From: Enoplosus armatus
Taxonomy: Eukaryota; Chordata; Actinopteri; Centrarchiformes; Enoplosidae
Assembly: GCF_043641665.1 (NCBI RefSeq)
Contig: NC_092196.1
Coordinates: forward strand, 12,227,192-12,291,191
Reading direction: 5' to 3'
Length of the DNA stretch: 64,000 nucleotides
Positions 10,621-24,271 of this stretch are shown here, piece by piece. Within the stretch, counting starts at the first letter, position 1. Each line of letters starts with the position of its first letter. The notes under the pieces were generated by a model. That model had not been told where the DNA came from and did not search any database. It saw only the letters and a program-made list of their open reading frames with translations. The position numbers and the translations under genes were made by a program.

Positions 10621-13600
10621 TGGGGGAGGATTTTTCTTTCCCCCCCTCGCTGTCTCATATCACAGCGCTCCACAAACAAAAAAACACAACAAGAACAACC
10701 ACAATGACCACCAGACCAAACTGTAGAAATCATATCAGCGCACATAATCTGTAGATAATAAAAGAAGATAATACCACAGCAGATGGGGTGTGGGTGGCTC
10801 AAGAACGACTTGTTGTTTTTCTTCCCTCAAAGTCTTTTTTTTTTTTCACCAGTGTTTGCCAAATACTTTCAGGAGGAACTCTTGAGAAAGAACAGGAGTG
10901 AATAAAAGTGAGGCAAAAAGGCTCTTCAGGGTGCTTGGGTCCTGTTTCCCTGGAACTTGTCCACAGTTTCTGATTGGGCCTCTTGAAAATCTTACTGTAA
11001 ATAGCTAAAAGAAAAAATGAACTGGAATGGGGGGACTTCACTGAGTTACATCAGCGCAGTATACTGAATGAAGGAATGGATGAATGAATGAATGAAGGAA
11101 CATTTTTACACTGCAGTTGCAGCGTTGCCTGAGAGGAACTGTACATTTATGGACATAAACTCACATCGGGTACAACCACAGAGCACCATAACACTGTACA
11201 TATACAGTAGACGCTTACACACACATAAACGCTCCCACTTCACACTCACATATGTGCAGAAATTGGAAGTGAAATATAATTTACAGTAATTTTAACACTG
11301 CCACACTGAGGCCGTGCTACATTCCAGCTGTCACAGTTATTGTTGATGGAGGAAGGGCGTTATTGGCCGAAGTGGGAGTCGCGGTCTTGGACCCAGAGGA
11401 CATGAGGGGGAAGCGAAATGAACCCAGTGAAACTGGTGCTTCCACCACCTGACCACATCCCATTGTTTGAGCAGGATAACTCGCCTGGTAATAGTCTCAT
11501 CCTGTTTAATGAGGCTGGCTGACTCAAGGCATGTTTCGGGGAGAAAAGAGGGAGCTGGGAACTGTGAAAACTCTGAGAATGCGAGGCTGATTTGCAAGGG
11601 AAATGAAGTGGACATAAAGCATGGTTATTGCCTGCCACCGAATCTGCCCAGTCTGATTCCACTTGACACACTGAGTCTCTATAAGTTCTCTGAATCTTGC
11701 AGCTAATGTCTCATCAGCCATGCCATTTTATTTTGTCTACAAAAAGAAGAAAATATGCTCCCCAGAGCAAATGATAAAATGAATGGAGTTATATAACAGA
11801 TTAAGTTATGTTGGTGTGTATTTTCTAACCCTATATGAAAAGAAATATTTTAATCATTCTCATCATGCCTTAAACACTTTAGAACCAGAGCCACTCTAGT
11901 TTAGTTTATTTCACTTGAGTATTTGCAGATGACATTGTGACTATACTGAACTTAGGCAACGTATACAAAATGGCATACAGTAGAAAAAAGCTGTCTGACC
12001 CACTTGTTTGCTGCAGTATCTCACCCTGCTTCCAAAGCAAACACTAAATTTTAGCCACTCCGCCCAAGTAAATGACTTCCTGAGGCTTATTTTGCCTTGT
12101 CTCCCTGTCCTTCTCACTAAATAAAGGAGTCTATTTTATTATTGGTGTCTCCTGAGTTTGCTGGCATGACCAGGCCAAGCTAAACAGGGTGGCAGACAGA
12201 ACCAACATTGACTTCCCCAATTCCTCACGGATGGGCCCGCACAGAGAAGAAGGGAGGGAAGCAGAGTGCCAACACTTTGGCTCTCGAAATGCCACTAAAT
12301 TGATGCTGGCTCCACCAAGGTCACCTACGATTGGCCAGCAATACTTCCTGTGAGGACCTGAAGCTAACTTCAACCAGTTTAGCTACTTAAACGGAAAGCA
12401 ACATGTTTGAGAAGAAAAAAAGAGCTTCTTTCAAAGTGTCCATAACGGTTTTGGTTTAAATGTCGATAAAGTTGCAGTTTGTATGCACTTTAAGGACTGA
12501 AATATTTCTTGGTGAATCATGAGGGATCAATGACTGAAGCTCTTTGAAAACTTTGTAATCATAAAATCTCAAATCTGGTGCACCAATCAGGCACGGGGGA
12601 AAAAAAATATTTTGAAGTAAATCTGTCCCAGTGGAGCGACCGATTATGGTTGTTTACTGAAAAGATAATCAGACCTGGGTCTAAAACTATTTGCAAATAA
12701 TTCTCAGAGTCTGCTTAAACCTGCTTGGAGTACCAGATGGGGAGGGATTACTGCACCACAGAGAGTCACAGTGTCAGGTTACTTTGACTACTTTTCTGAT
12801 TAATGAAACTTTCTGGTACTCATTATAAAATTCACATTTGGTAAAATTCACAGTTCTAATATGCATAAAAGTATAAAAACAATGGTTGGATATTATTTTT
12901 GAATAAATAAACATTATTTTACCCAAAGTGGGGTAGTGTAAAATGGTGATAGTGATGGTGTTGAAGACAAACAGCCATCACAGGTGGAGTGTTCCAATTA
13001 AAAAAAAAAAGGAGAAAAGAAAATTGAAAAAAAAGACATCAACAATTTGACATCTGGTCATGTTCTGTTCTCTGAACAGTTGTCCACAGTCTTTCACTTT
13101 CTTTTTTCATTTGTTCTCTCCTTTTCACTTTTTTTTGGCACATCTCGATTGTGAATGGGGTGGCAGCATAGCTGCTCATCTTCTTTCCACAGCTTTAAGA
13201 CTTGTTGATTAGTAACTATGGCTGTGTTTTCATTGTCACAGATTTCTGCTTTAGTTGAACTGTGGCACGTTTCCATCGTCATGTACTTTCTCCATCTTTA
13301 CTTGAAGTTACTGTATCTCATCTCAACCTTTTTGCCTTCACACTTCCTGTCTCCCTACGCATCACAGAGTGAGTTTGCTGTTGTGTGTTTTAGTCACATT
13401 GGAGAGACTTCTGATGATTGACAGTGGTCGAGAAAAGACAAGTTTGACATGTGAAAATCCTCTGGCTGTTGTAAATAAGAAGCCACCAAGAATTTTAATA
13501 TGGACGTGATTTACATCTTAATGTAATTTAAAACGACATGAGTGGGGACTTGAGGGTTATTGAGACTCACAATCATTAATTTAAAATTGTTATGTCAATG

Positions 13601-16186
13601 AGGGAATGTCTCTTCTGGCCAATGTAATTAAGAATGATGAATTAGCATATTACTGCCCCCACTACACACTCACATTGTTAGCCTGCCCCACAGCCCCCAG
13701 CACCCACACAAGTTGCACTCCTCTGTCACCGATGAGACAGAGGAGAGCAAGAGAGAGACTGAGCCACCAGCATGTGGGATCCTGTAAGACCCTGGAATGT
13801 GAAGTGTGGGAGGAACATTTGCCACACATTTTCATGCTACTGATGCACAGAGGTAGTAGAGGTAGAAACAAAGCAAGAGAGGAGAAAGGAAGAGGGAAAT
13901 AAGTCAACAAGATGTGAGAAAGAGGGGGAAGAAAGAGGAGGAGACGGACAGAAGGCTGGAAGGTCTCAGGTAGAAAGAAAAGAAAGAAAAGGATCTCTCC
14001 CTTATTTCCCTTGTTTGCGGAGTTGCTTGGCAGAGAGTGTGGCAGGGACAGCAGGACCAGAGTTTTAAATGTAGCTCAGTGTTGGCAGAGCTGTGTGTGA
14101 GTGCACTCTGTGGGAGCACCAAATTTTGTCGCCCAGCGCAACATGGCGATTCAGACAAAAAACAGCAGAGCCCATCAAAACCCATTTACCCTGCTAGTGC
14201 ACATACATATACCCCACAAGCCTGCGGTTGCATTTTCTATACTCACTGGCTCAATTCTCACAAGCCTATATGCTGCAGTGCCATGAGGGATGCATTTTAA
14301 AAACCATGTCTGGGATGCCACACTTTCTCTGGTTTCTGGGCCATACTAAAACGGACAGTACACCGCAACATATTAGGTGACCATTGCAATATTTGTTTAA
14401 TACGCATATGATCAGCAACACATGTCCATCCTCTCACACTTGATATCTTTCGTGGTATGACAAAAAGCAGGGGAGAGGGGGGAAAAAAATAGGGAAGAGT
14501 TTGTTCTCCCATGTGGTTTTGGCCCGTTCTGAGGGGCTTGGAGCAACGCCAGTCTATCCCTGGTCCAGCCTTTGATATGGATGGGGTTCATTATGTAACT
14601 GAATCTATTGTCAAAGAATAAAACAATATGGGGCCAGCAGGAGAGGTGTGTGTGTGTGCGTGCGTGTGTTTTTGTGGGTCACAGAGGCACCTTATCACAG
14701 TCCAGACACTGTGCAACACTCCTGCTCCCTTACTTTGGCTCCGAAATGAGCCACACTCTGTATTAACAGCAATGATCTCCAAACAGGTTTCTCACTTTGC
14801 AGTTGTAGTGAAATGTGTTAGAGCATTTAGCAACAAATCTTTCAAGAATTCATTCACTTTGTTTTTTTTCCATTTCTGTTTTCACTCTTTTTTTTTTGCA
14901 TTCACACAACTGCAAAGTATAAAGCCTGAGCTGAATTATAGCAGCCGTTAACACCTCCCAAGAACCACAAATGGGTAGCATCACACAGATATGAACCTGC
15001 TTACCTCCTCCCTGCTGTTTCCTCTTACGCAACACAAAACTATCAACATTTTAGACTCAACACCGAACCCAAGAACTTGATCAGCTGCATTCAGTCAATA
15101 GACCAGACCGCAACAAACACAAATAGAGGCAAAGCAACCATGACACTGGCTTTCACCCTCATTCTCTGTTCTGCCCTTCTCCTGCTACAGCTAAGACCCC
15201 CTTTTCCTGGGACTGCGGCCTCAGTGAGACTGGGGAGCTGGGACTGAGCATGGGTAGTGAGAGGAAGCCTTAGCCTTTTAGTGGTCTGCTGAGTTCATTA
15301 CGGCTGAGCTATGGTGAGAGCAACAAACCTCAGTGTGGTTGCAGAGGTCACCCACTGCACAATGCTCTGGCGCCTCAACCCGACACTGGGTCCCTGACCG
15401 TCGCTTGCTCTCACAGACCAGGAGACTGAGGGGACGGACTTTATGGGCCCTGAACTGTGGCTTTAGGGCCTTGGAGCAGCGTTTGATAACTGTCAGCGCG
15501 GTGCTAGAGACCAGAAGTTTGATGTGACTGAAGCAGCTAAGCGCTGCTTGATGCAAATGGGTGCTGTAAGTTATATTTGGACCAGCAGACGCTGACGATG
15601 ATTTGAATGAATGAAAATGAGGGTTGTTTGAGGGCAAGATATTAGAGGGTGAAAGATAAAGCATGCACAAACTTTGCGGTCGTGCTAGCTTGCTGCCGAA
15701 CTTGGCGTTCTGCGATGTGGATGACGCAAGACGGAGCAGATGACTCAGTTTAGGTAAACGGTCAAAAGGTTGAGCTTGTCTGGGAGGGTCAACCTTGACC
15801 ACAGACAGCCAGTAATACAAGACTGGAGTAAGACTGGAGTCTGTGGTTTTCAATCCTCCTTTCTCTACTCTCTATTCCTTAAGGTAATGTTTGGCTTGGT
15901 CCCGCTCCATTTCTTTCTCCCATGTTGAGAATCAACATGACAACAGTCAGTGCTCAGTGACAATTATATTCATGATATTTCATAGTGAAGCAACAACGAT
16001 GTTTGACAGCCCTATGTTGACTTTTCAGGAAGGCCAGGAATAAGCATTATGCTAGCACTCAGTGAGGACACCCACAGCCAGAACCCCAAGAAATAAACGG
16101 CCTGGTTTGGGTTCAAAATCAACATAAACTGGAGATCAAATGTCTGCCTGTTTAGTCATTAAGCAGCTTACTGGTTGTGTATTCAT

Positions 16187-16212
16187 AAAAAAAAAAAAAA
16201 AAAAAAAAAAAA
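16187..16212. repeat. Poly-A tract (26 A)
   Basis: An uninterrupted run of 26 A. It could be the tail of a retroposed sequence on the plus strand, but I recognise no SINE or LINE body in the ~100 bp before it and no clear target-site duplication, so it is listed only as a homopolymer. Confidence 0.9.
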
Positions 16213-17519
16213 CACTCAACAAAAAGATTCAATAAAACAATTTAAATCTCACGTCTGATATATTATATGCTGGATGCTACAATTCCCTCCTGACCATAGA
16301 TGAAACTCCTTTACAAGTCTCTCCTCAGTTCTTCAGCCAAGAGTCAAAAGAAGGGACCTGCCCCCCCCCAATGCTTCATAGTCAAAAATCGTCCTACAAC
16401 CCACTTCCAGTCACATGTTGCAACACAGCTAGCTGCATCACTCCTCAGTCAAAGGAGAAAAATGAAAATCATCATTTGTCTTAGTGACAGAGCCATGATG
16501 TCACATGGCTATGAAGTAATGGCGGGGTCAAATTTTAAAGGTCTGAGACAAACACATGGGAGAGAAGGAAGACAGGGCTGCTTTCAGGGTGATGTAGTGA
16601 ACTGTTGCTTGTGCCAGCAAGACAAACTATCCACTGTAGCAGCTAATGAGCTTGAACTTTGACCCCTTGGCTAGGCAGGGGACCTGGTGCTAGACTGCCC
16701 CTGGTACTGCTCGACTGTTTTTATGGTTTCACGGAGGAAGAGTGGGCTGGAGGGTGAATGGTAAAGCTTTCCAATGATCAATGAGCAACTTTGTTGCTAC
16801 AGAAATACTACTGTTATTTCAGACATGTAGCCTGAAATCATCTGACAGCAGAACTCCAGCTGGTTTTTCCTCTATTTTTGAATGATCTGATTAAAAAGAA
16901 ACCCTCCTTTAAGTTCGCCCTTCAGGCAGTTACTGTTTAACTTTGTGCTAATTTGATTTGGATCTCTTTATATTGAATTAGAAAAGCTATCATTATGGGC
17001 TCTTCTGCTGCGTTAAATGACAAATGCCAAAGATTTTGTACAAAAGGTATGCAGAGGAAATACATACACACACAGCTAGCCAGGTAGCTAGCATTTCACT
17101 TCCTGGCAGTGTTGAAGTGGGGTAGGATGGTGTGCGGGGATTATATGATCGAATGTGAAAAGTGATCTGTAGTTGGGGAGGATGGCTTTTTTAATAAAAC
17201 AGACCTTTCACTGCTTTGCGGTGTGATATCCCTGAGAAGAGGTGCTCTCATTGCTGCAGGGGAGGGAGACGGGGGACGGCACAGGGCAACCAGATGGGCC
17301 GGCTGACTGGTGAAGGTTACTGGAGGTCAGAAATCCACAAAATAACAGATGAAATCGGTAAATTATTAAAAAAGGCATTCCCGGATGAAGCAGTTTTTAA
17401 AATTATACTGACACTAAGCAATTCAGATAACCTAAAGAAATACATTTCAAATCTCATCCACAATACTCTCAATAATCAAGCTGGGTTAGTTGCTTTCCAG
17501 TCTCAAAGAGGCGTGGTGG

Positions 17520-17740
17520 TGTGACTAATTGTTAAACTAATTAAATCAAACATTCTTCCACTTGCAGTAGGACCCTTGGTGTCTATAAGGTGATGCATCC
17601 CAAAAAATGAGTGATGCAATAGACCTTAATAGGTTAATAATAGCAGCACTGCATTTAGGAGTGCCAGAGCCGGGGCCTCTTGTGATTAATTATAAATAAA
17701 TCACCTGAACGAGGGCACCAGCAAACTCTCTATGCCCCCC
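17520..17740. promoter_or_regulatory. Candidate conserved non-coding element
   Basis: Block rich in homeodomain-type cores (gactaattgttaaactaatt, gtgattaattataaataaat) with GC-richer spacers (gtgccagagccggggcctc, cacctgaacgagggcacc) and no repeat character. The texture suggests a developmental enhancer; no comparison could be made. Confidence 0.25.
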
Positions 17741-18100
17741 TCCCCAAAATAAAAGTTCCAATAGCAAAACATTAATTAACTGCATCTAATTCTAGTCATT
17801 GTTTTATTTATTTTTGTTAGATGCCTTCATAAGCTCATTTTGTTCTCACCAACATGATCCTTTGTTTTTAAAAGAATGATGAATGTATTGTGTTTTATAA
17901 CTTACAACTGATTCTTAGGCCCACATACTTCATTATACTACAACTGGGTAGCTGACTTTATTTATGCTGCTGCTTGTGGTTACTCAGGAATTCTATGTTT
18001 CTTATTTCTAATTTCCCCATCGCTCTTGACACTTACCTCTCTTTCTCAGGTTTGCTTTCCCTCCTTCCCTCCAATCATAGGGTGTATATGCATGTGAAGC

Positions 18101-18103
<3 letters not shown>

Positions 18104-18141
<38 letters not shown>
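18104..18141. repeat. (GT)n microsatellite
   Basis: About 17 GT units with a GC interruption at the right end (gtgtgcgtgc). Simple repeat. Confidence 0.93.
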
Positions 18142-20989
18142 CACATGTAAAAGTAGCTGCTCTCCCAGGATGGGACTAATCCCGGGGTGGCAGGAGTGGA
18201 GAGGGAGCCAGCACATGTGCAAATCTTTCAACTGCGGTTCGCGATGTTTAGTCTTGCTTCGTCAGCACTTCTTGAACCCAGTCCAGAAAAGCTTTCAATC
18301 GCCCATAATTCTAGACTCCCTCTGCATCCCGAAGCCCAATCACCCTCTCTGCCCAGAGGACTTCCCCATCACGGGATGAAAAAAAATAACAAAACAAATA
18401 TAACAAAATCATCATCAAAGTGTGACGCTGATTTCCTCAGGAGGTAAAGATGGAGGAGGAGCCTTTGGTCTTTAAGGTTTTTTTGCCCTGCAGGGACTTT
18501 CCAAATATCACACATGATCTTTCATCACAAGGCAGGTTGGCACCACCATGGCTAAGATATCACTTGCTTTTCATCCCAATTTCTCTGCCCCCCCCTGTCC
18601 CCAGTTCTCCTCTGAAATATCTCCAGGGCAGCTGATTTGACTCGCAAAACAAGCCACATTCTGGCAAGAAGGCTGAGGGGGTTTCCCCTAAATTTTTGGC
18701 CTGCAGTTCATCTCTGGCGTCCCTGTCAAAATACACAAAATACAACCCACAGTCATGTAATAACATCAAATAGCATCTGAGAGGATGGGAAGGTGCATGC
18801 GTGTCACATGCCTGTTGGATAAAATATTTAAAGTTAATACATTTAGCTTAGATCGAATTTCAGTGAACTGAACTTGCGTGATTATCGTTTGCAATGGTAG
18901 TATGTTTTGTTTGCTGCATAAACTCACATATTACTCACGTATTTTAAACTCAAGCATTAATATTATTCAGCACAAAGGCTCTCTGTCTGTGTTTACATGT
19001 ATGTATGCATGTATATATGTATGTATGTTTATAAGATCTCTGCCCTCACTCTTATGGGCTCAGCACCTTCAGCTATAACAACACTCAGTGGCCAAACACA
19101 GGACAACTGCTCAGCACAGTAATAACTTTGCATCTGTCGACCAACAGATGCAAAGCTGTCCGGTCACCCAGGTCCTCAGTTCATAACAACAGCTGAGGCT
19201 CAACCCCTTTCCTTGCAGCAGCCTCCATATCATGAGTTGCAACATAACCTCAAATACAATCCCTCCAGAGCCCACCCCTTAAACTGGTTGAATATTTTTG
19301 TTCAACTTTTTTATTTTCCCTAAACAATATTGTTAACTACCCTTCATCATAAAATAATTCACATTTTGCTTACAACACCCATTCAACAATGATCTAAAAT
19401 ATACGAAAATTAGACATGCTGAGGCTCCACGTGCTTCATCCCAATTCCCAGATTTCTCATCGTCCCAACCCACTCACTTGAGCAATGCAAGGAAGTCGAA
19501 GCAGGGCCTCTTGTAACAGCTAAACACACAACATCCAGTGTATCTCTTACACCTCATGACCCACCTCCCGCACACACACTTCCTCTCTCTGGACAGGGGG
19601 AAAGTGGAGTCAAACAGAAGAAACTTACAGCTCAAAGTGGGGAATGTATGTGTGTCATCTTCACTTTCTCCTGGAAAATATAAGACCCACAGGTGGTTCA
19701 AGCTGCGAGATTTCCCCACAGAAGGTTCCACCTGTTCTCCCAGTTACCACAGAAAACAGTCACGGCTGAGCAATATGACCCTCTTAAACATATAAAACAA
19801 ACCTGTAAATCGTTTTGGTTGTAAAGTTGAGGCTTAACACTGACAAAAAGTCGATGTACTTATGGGGGTATGTTGTGCAATGTAGCTGATGAATGTATTT
19901 CAAGAAAGAGGAGTTGTGTCATTCACAAGGTCTGGGGAAACACATTGAGGAATTCACCACAAGATGGCACTGCAGCACTTCAAATCAACTAACTTTGGGA
20001 TCCTGGGATCTGTTGCTCCACCAAGTGTTCAGAAGGACACATTACACACAACTTCCCTTATTTCCTTCCATAAACTCAGCTCACGTTGGAGGATTTACTG
20101 TGCACCTGACTGTATAAAATGCAGCAAAATGACCTAATTGTCTTGTTTGTGTTTTAATGTATGTGTCCCGACTACGCTTGTGCCATGTTTCAGCCCCACA
20201 TTACCAACAGTTCTGAGCTCATCTCATCTTCTCTGCACTTATTTGGTTACAGACACTCATCAGAGCCACGCAGACAAGCAGCCAAATAACTTTTACATTC
20301 AACTTTACACTAAACAATTTGGCAACACTTAATAAAGTGCACAAATCCTGAGCAATGAGAAAGCAAAAAATCTAAAACTAACTGCTACTTAATGGAGCTA
20401 TATACATTTCAAGGAATCGAAAGGCACATTCATGTTAAATAGGCTCCTCCCGACTGACTGAGCATCATTCAGACTGGTCTTAAAGTTACAGTAAAATACT
20501 TTTGTTCCCTTCATCTTTAGGTGGAGATGATTGGTGGAGTTTACTGGCGTGTTTACAGTGAAAGCAGTGCTTCAGTTCTGGTAAATGGTTCCTGAAACAC
20601 CATCCAATCATTGGAGCAAAACTGTAGTAAAATGCAGTGGGGAGTGTTGTAATCATCTCCAGTAATGCACCTAAAAGCAGAATGGAAAACTGAATCTAAG
20701 GGCCTAAGAGTGGAGGCAGCATCATGTACATAAATCACATATTTATATTGTCTGACCCTCTTACCATCAAAACCAGTCACAGTATAAACATGTAAATTAC
20801 TGCATTCTATGTCTATGGGTCTTGAGATGAGCATGTTTTATTTGAACGAAGTACCTATTTAAGATGCATGTGAGCACACGGCACATGTTAAATTATTCAT
20901 TTTAACTGCAAAAACAATCAAACTGGGTTGTAGACGTGGTGGAGAATGTCAAATCAAGTTTGCCTCAAGACACAATGAAGATATTCAGT

Positions 20990-21260
20990 CGGTTCATTGC
21001 AATGGAGAAACAGTCCAATGCACAATTTAGCTCTTTATTATCCAGTTGCATTTGAAAATGGTTTCCATTCATTGCCTGAGCTCTGTAAATGATGTCAGAA
21101 ACGATAGATGATGCCTCATTAAACTTTTATCTTACCAAATTGCCTCCTCAACAAGCCACTGTGAAACCTGGCAACCCATCTTGTTTGCACATTGCTATTT
21201 ACCTAAGCAACATGGTTTTATGCCAAAAGACAATCCAATTTAACTGCAATTAATTTGAAG
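20990..21260. promoter_or_regulatory. Candidate conserved non-coding element
   Basis: About 270 bp of non-repetitive sequence with closely packed AT cores (ctttattatccagttgcattt, gcctcattaaacttttatc, gcaattaatttgaagg) and TGATGTCA-like sites (atgatgtcagaaacg). Enhancer-like texture only. Confidence 0.22.
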
Positions 21261-21639
21261 GCATAGTTAGTGAATTCCTGCTAAGTATGGAAATAAAAAC
21301 ACTAAACAAGGTACAATGTGACAGATTGAATGATGTTGAATTAATTATTTATGTATCTAAAATTGTTTTCTAGTTTACAGGACATTGGCTTTTAACAAAG
21401 TCAAATTATTATCTTCCAATGGCACTTAATTACTTCCAAATATTTCCACTAATGGATTACTATGATATGAATGTCGTGTTTTGAGGGAACTAGCCAGGAC
21501 CCAAACCTTAAAGAAGCAGAGCTTCAATGCGAAAGGTGCCGCCTGTAGTGATGTATCCACAGAGAAATACCACCCGGCTCTGCAGCCCCCCCTTCAGGTG
21601 TTTTGGTTTCGCCTGTGTCATTTCTCGCTACAGAAAGCA

Positions 21640-21960
21640 GCTGTTTTCAGCAAAAAGCTGTAAAAGGCCACTGCACTACCTGCACAGCACCACACAGCAG
21701 AAAGGCAGCAGTGGAGCATTTATGCTAGCAGCTAAAGAGGCAGATGTTTCCCTCAGGAGTTGGTGGAGGCCAGTAACAGAGCTAAAAGCAGAGTGGATAT
21801 TGGACTTACATTCATCAGGTGGCCAGAGACACGAGTCCAAACGAATGCTAATGTTGCTCCATTTCTGCAGGATATGTAGCTAAATAAGTAACTGTTTGCT
21901 AACACCGTTGCCATATCAACTTTAGCTTGTTGTGCTGACGTAATGGCTAAAAAATAATTT
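21640..21960 (+). repeat. Dispersed repeat family, copy A
   Basis: Shares a diverged stretch with 32080-32400: both contain 'ttttcagcaaaaa', then 'gtggagcattta', 'gctaaagag', 'catcaggtggc' and 'gctccat' in the same order. Its 3' part (21859-21930, ending ctgtttgctaacaccg) also matches the reverse complement of 50408-50485. Three diverged copies in one window indicate an old interspersed, probably non-autonomous repeat. I cannot name the family. Confidence 0.6.
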
Positions 21961-22178
21961 AATGTAACTTCATATAAATAAAAACATTTAACGAATAAAG
22001 GCTCGGAGAAGTGCTGGAGCAGATACAAAAGACAGTATACTGATAATCACTTCATGCCTCCTGGTGCAAAACACCTGTGCTGCTACATCATGTGACCATA
22101 TGAAAGGACTCTGGGAACTGTAGTTCCCATGATCAGGATAATGGTTTTCTGATCTAAAAAGAGTGAACATTGTTTATC

Positions 22179-22290
22179 AATTCAATTCAATTTTTATTTA
22201 TATGCCGCCAAAGCACAACAAAAGTTATCTCATGACACTTTACATATAGAGCAGGTCCAGACTGTATTCTTTATAATATTAGTTTTTAGG
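22179..22290. repeat. Teleost 'attcaattcaatttttattta' dispersed repeat fragment
   Basis: The segment has the sequence ttcaattcaatttttattta, then a run reading ...ccgccaaagcacaacaaaag...tgacactttacatatagagcaggtc. That order is characteristic of a very common teleost interspersed repeat found in introns and intergenic DNA. The fragment is truncated and diverged. Confidence 0.6.
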
Positions 22291-23012
22291 TATTTAGAAT
22301 TTTTCACAACAGTTGTATGGTTTCAAGTCAATCTGTGGAGAGAAAGAAAACAACCTACTGGCTAACAATTTACCAAATTAGCTACTTTTTGTCATTTTGG
22401 CAACAAACTAACAAATGTAAAAATCAGTTTGACCATATTTATCACACTGCTGTTTTAATATAATTTTTATGATCCTTTCACTTTCACGTCATCCACTACT
22501 GTGGTTAAATTAGGACAATTGAAAATGGCAAGATGGCAAGCTCAATGAACCGCTCTCTTATGTATTCAACAGTCCTGTTCCTCAGCCCTGGCGTTAGGCA
22601 TTGACACGTGTAAAGGCTCCGTTCCCACTTCACTGCAGGATTATGATGGAAAGCCTTCTTCATAAACACACAATGCTGCTGGCTCACTCATTTATCTGAC
22701 TTCCTCTGTCACTGCCATTGTATGCTGCCTCTGGATTTGGAAAAGTGGGTTAATTTGATACAAGAGGAAGAGCTGGCATTTTGTGCAGATAATAAAATCA
22801 CGGGACTATTATGATTCCGTGTGGCAATCTGCCGCCACTGGGCATGTGCCAGATGCACATAACTGTTGAATCAGACACAAGTTTGGCAATTGTTTTAATG
22901 TTTTAACAAAACTAAATCCAGCCATATACCAGACACTGTAGGGAACGTCCTCCACAGCCTTGATTAACATTTAAACAAGGCAGGATTGCTTATAATTCAC
23001 TTTTTTGATGCT
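22291..23012. other. Gene-poor DNA left of the Tc1 element
   Basis: No gene seen. The part from about 22500 to 22870 is non-repetitive and of mixed composition; nothing further can be supported. Confidence 0.5.
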
Positions 23013-23014
23013 TA

Positions 23015-23230
23015 CAGTGCATCCGGAAAGTATTCACAGCGCTTCACTTTTTCCACATTTTGTTATGTTGCAGCCTTATACCAAAATGGATTAAATTCAT
23101 TTTTTTCCTCAAAATTCTACACACAACACCCCATAATGACAACGTGAAAAAAGTTTTTGAGATTTTTGCAAATTTATTAAAAATAAAAAACCTGAGAAAT
23201 CACATGTACATAAGTATTCACAGCCTTTGC
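23015..23230 (+). repeat. Tc1 left inverted repeat
   Basis: About 216 bp that pairs as an inverted repeat with 24433-24643. The outer direct repeat is at 23028-23040 and the inner at 23212-23224. The arms have small mismatches and indels, so the copy is not brand new. Confidence 0.9.
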
Positions 23231-24271
23231 TCAATACTTTGTTGATGCACCTTTGGCAGCAATTACAGCCTCAAGTCTTTTTGAATATGATGCCACAAGC
23301 TTGGCACACCTATCTTTGGGCAGTTTCACCCATTCCTCTTTGCAGCACCTCTCAAGCTCCATCAGGTTGGATGGGAAGCATCGGTGCACAGCCATTTTCA
23401 GATCTCTCTAGAGATGTTCAATCGGATTCAAGTCTGGGCTCTGGCTGGGCCACTCAAGGACATTCACAGAGTTGTCCTGAAGCCACTCCTTTGATATCTT
23501 GGCTGTGTACTTAGGGTCGTTGTCCTGCTGAAAGATAAACCGTCGCCCCAGTCTGAGGTCAAGAGCGCTCTGGAGCAGGTTTTCATCCAGGATGTCTCTG
23601 TACTTTGCTGCATTCATCTTTCCCTCTATCCTGACTAGTCTCCCAGTTCCTGCCGCTGAAAAACATCCCCACAGCATGATGCTGCCACCACCATGCTTCA
23701 CTGTAGGGATGGTATTGGCCTGGTGATGAGCGGTGCCTGGTTTCCTCCAAACGTGACGCCTGGCATTCACACCAGAGAGTTCAATCTTTGTCTCATCAGA
23801 CCAGAGAATTTTGTTTCTCATGGTCTGAGAGTCCTTCAGGTGCCTTTTGGCAAACTCCAGGCGGGCTGCTATGTGCCTTTTACTAAGGAGTGGCTTCCGT
23901 CTGGCCACTCTACCATACAGGCCTGATTGGTGGATTGCTGCAGAGATGGTTGTCCTTCTGGAAGGTTCTCCTCTCTCCACAGAGGAACTCTGGAGCTCTG
24001 ACAGAGTGACCATCGGGTTCTTGGTCACCTCCCTGACTAAGGCCCTTCTCCCCCGATTACTCAGTTTAGATGGCCGGCCAGCTCTAGGAAGAGTCCTGGT
24101 GGTTCCGAACTTCTTCCACTTACGGATGATGGAGGCCACTGTGCTCATTGGGACCTTCAAAGCAGCAGAAATTTTTCTGTAACCTTCCCCAGATTTGTGC
24201 CTCGAGACAATCCTGTCTCGGAGGTCTACAGACAATTCCTTTGACTTCGTGCTTGGTTTGTGCTCTGACAT
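23231..24271 (-). pseudogene. Tc1 transposase gene with one in-frame stop
   Basis: Reads from ATG at 24269-24271 (MSEHKPSTKS) to TGA at 23231-23233, 346 codons, the usual length for fish Tc1 transposases. The N-terminal paired-like helix-turn-helix region spans about residues 10-110 with a GRPSKLS hinge. The catalytic DDE triad is present: D159 in ILWSDETKIEL, D250 in FQQDNDPKYTA and E285 in SPDLNPIEHL. The first 287 codons are open. Codon 288, normally the Trp of IEHLWRDLK, is TAG (23408-23410), after which the frame continues unbroken through RDLKMAVH to GASTKY. The protein would lose its last 59 residues just past the catalytic Glu, so it is probably inactive. No frameshift is seen. Confidence 0.93.

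Larger units (their letters stand above)
9775..16186. other. Gene-poor region downstream of sox8, part 1
   Basis: No recognisable gene. Short features include a TGAA-rich tract near 11075-11100, poly-T/poly-A runs near 10840 and 12600, and purine-rich stretches near 13860-13990. The longest open frame of the gene-poor interval (15278-15853, minus, 191 codons) matches no family I know, and one frame of that length is roughly expected by chance. Two candidate non-coding elements (9880-10080, 10440-10620) are listed separately. Confidence 0.55.
16213..21639. other. Gene-poor region, part 2
   Basis: No recognisable gene. Open frames (16300-16662, 17216-17524, 18187-18447 and others) show no known domains. 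Contains a C-run at 16362-16370, a (GT)n array at 18104-18141 and two candidate non-coding elements (17520-17740, 20990-21260) listed separately. Confidence 0.5.

Noticed and set aside
15278..15853. 191-codon open frame on the minus strand in the gene-poor interval
   Set aside because: No domain or family resemblance. With about 4-5% stop codons per frame, one frame of this length is roughly expected in 64 kb on two strands. No splice or promoter context was seen.
16187..16212. Poly-A tract as the tail of a SINE or processed pseudogene
   Set aside because: No recognisable retroposed body upstream and no target-site duplication found by eye.
17216..17524. 102-codon plus-strand frame with a KKAFPDEAVF-type stretch
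   Set aside because: Looked briefly like a small protein domain, but no family could be recognised and it runs into a likely non-coding element. Insufficient to call a gene.
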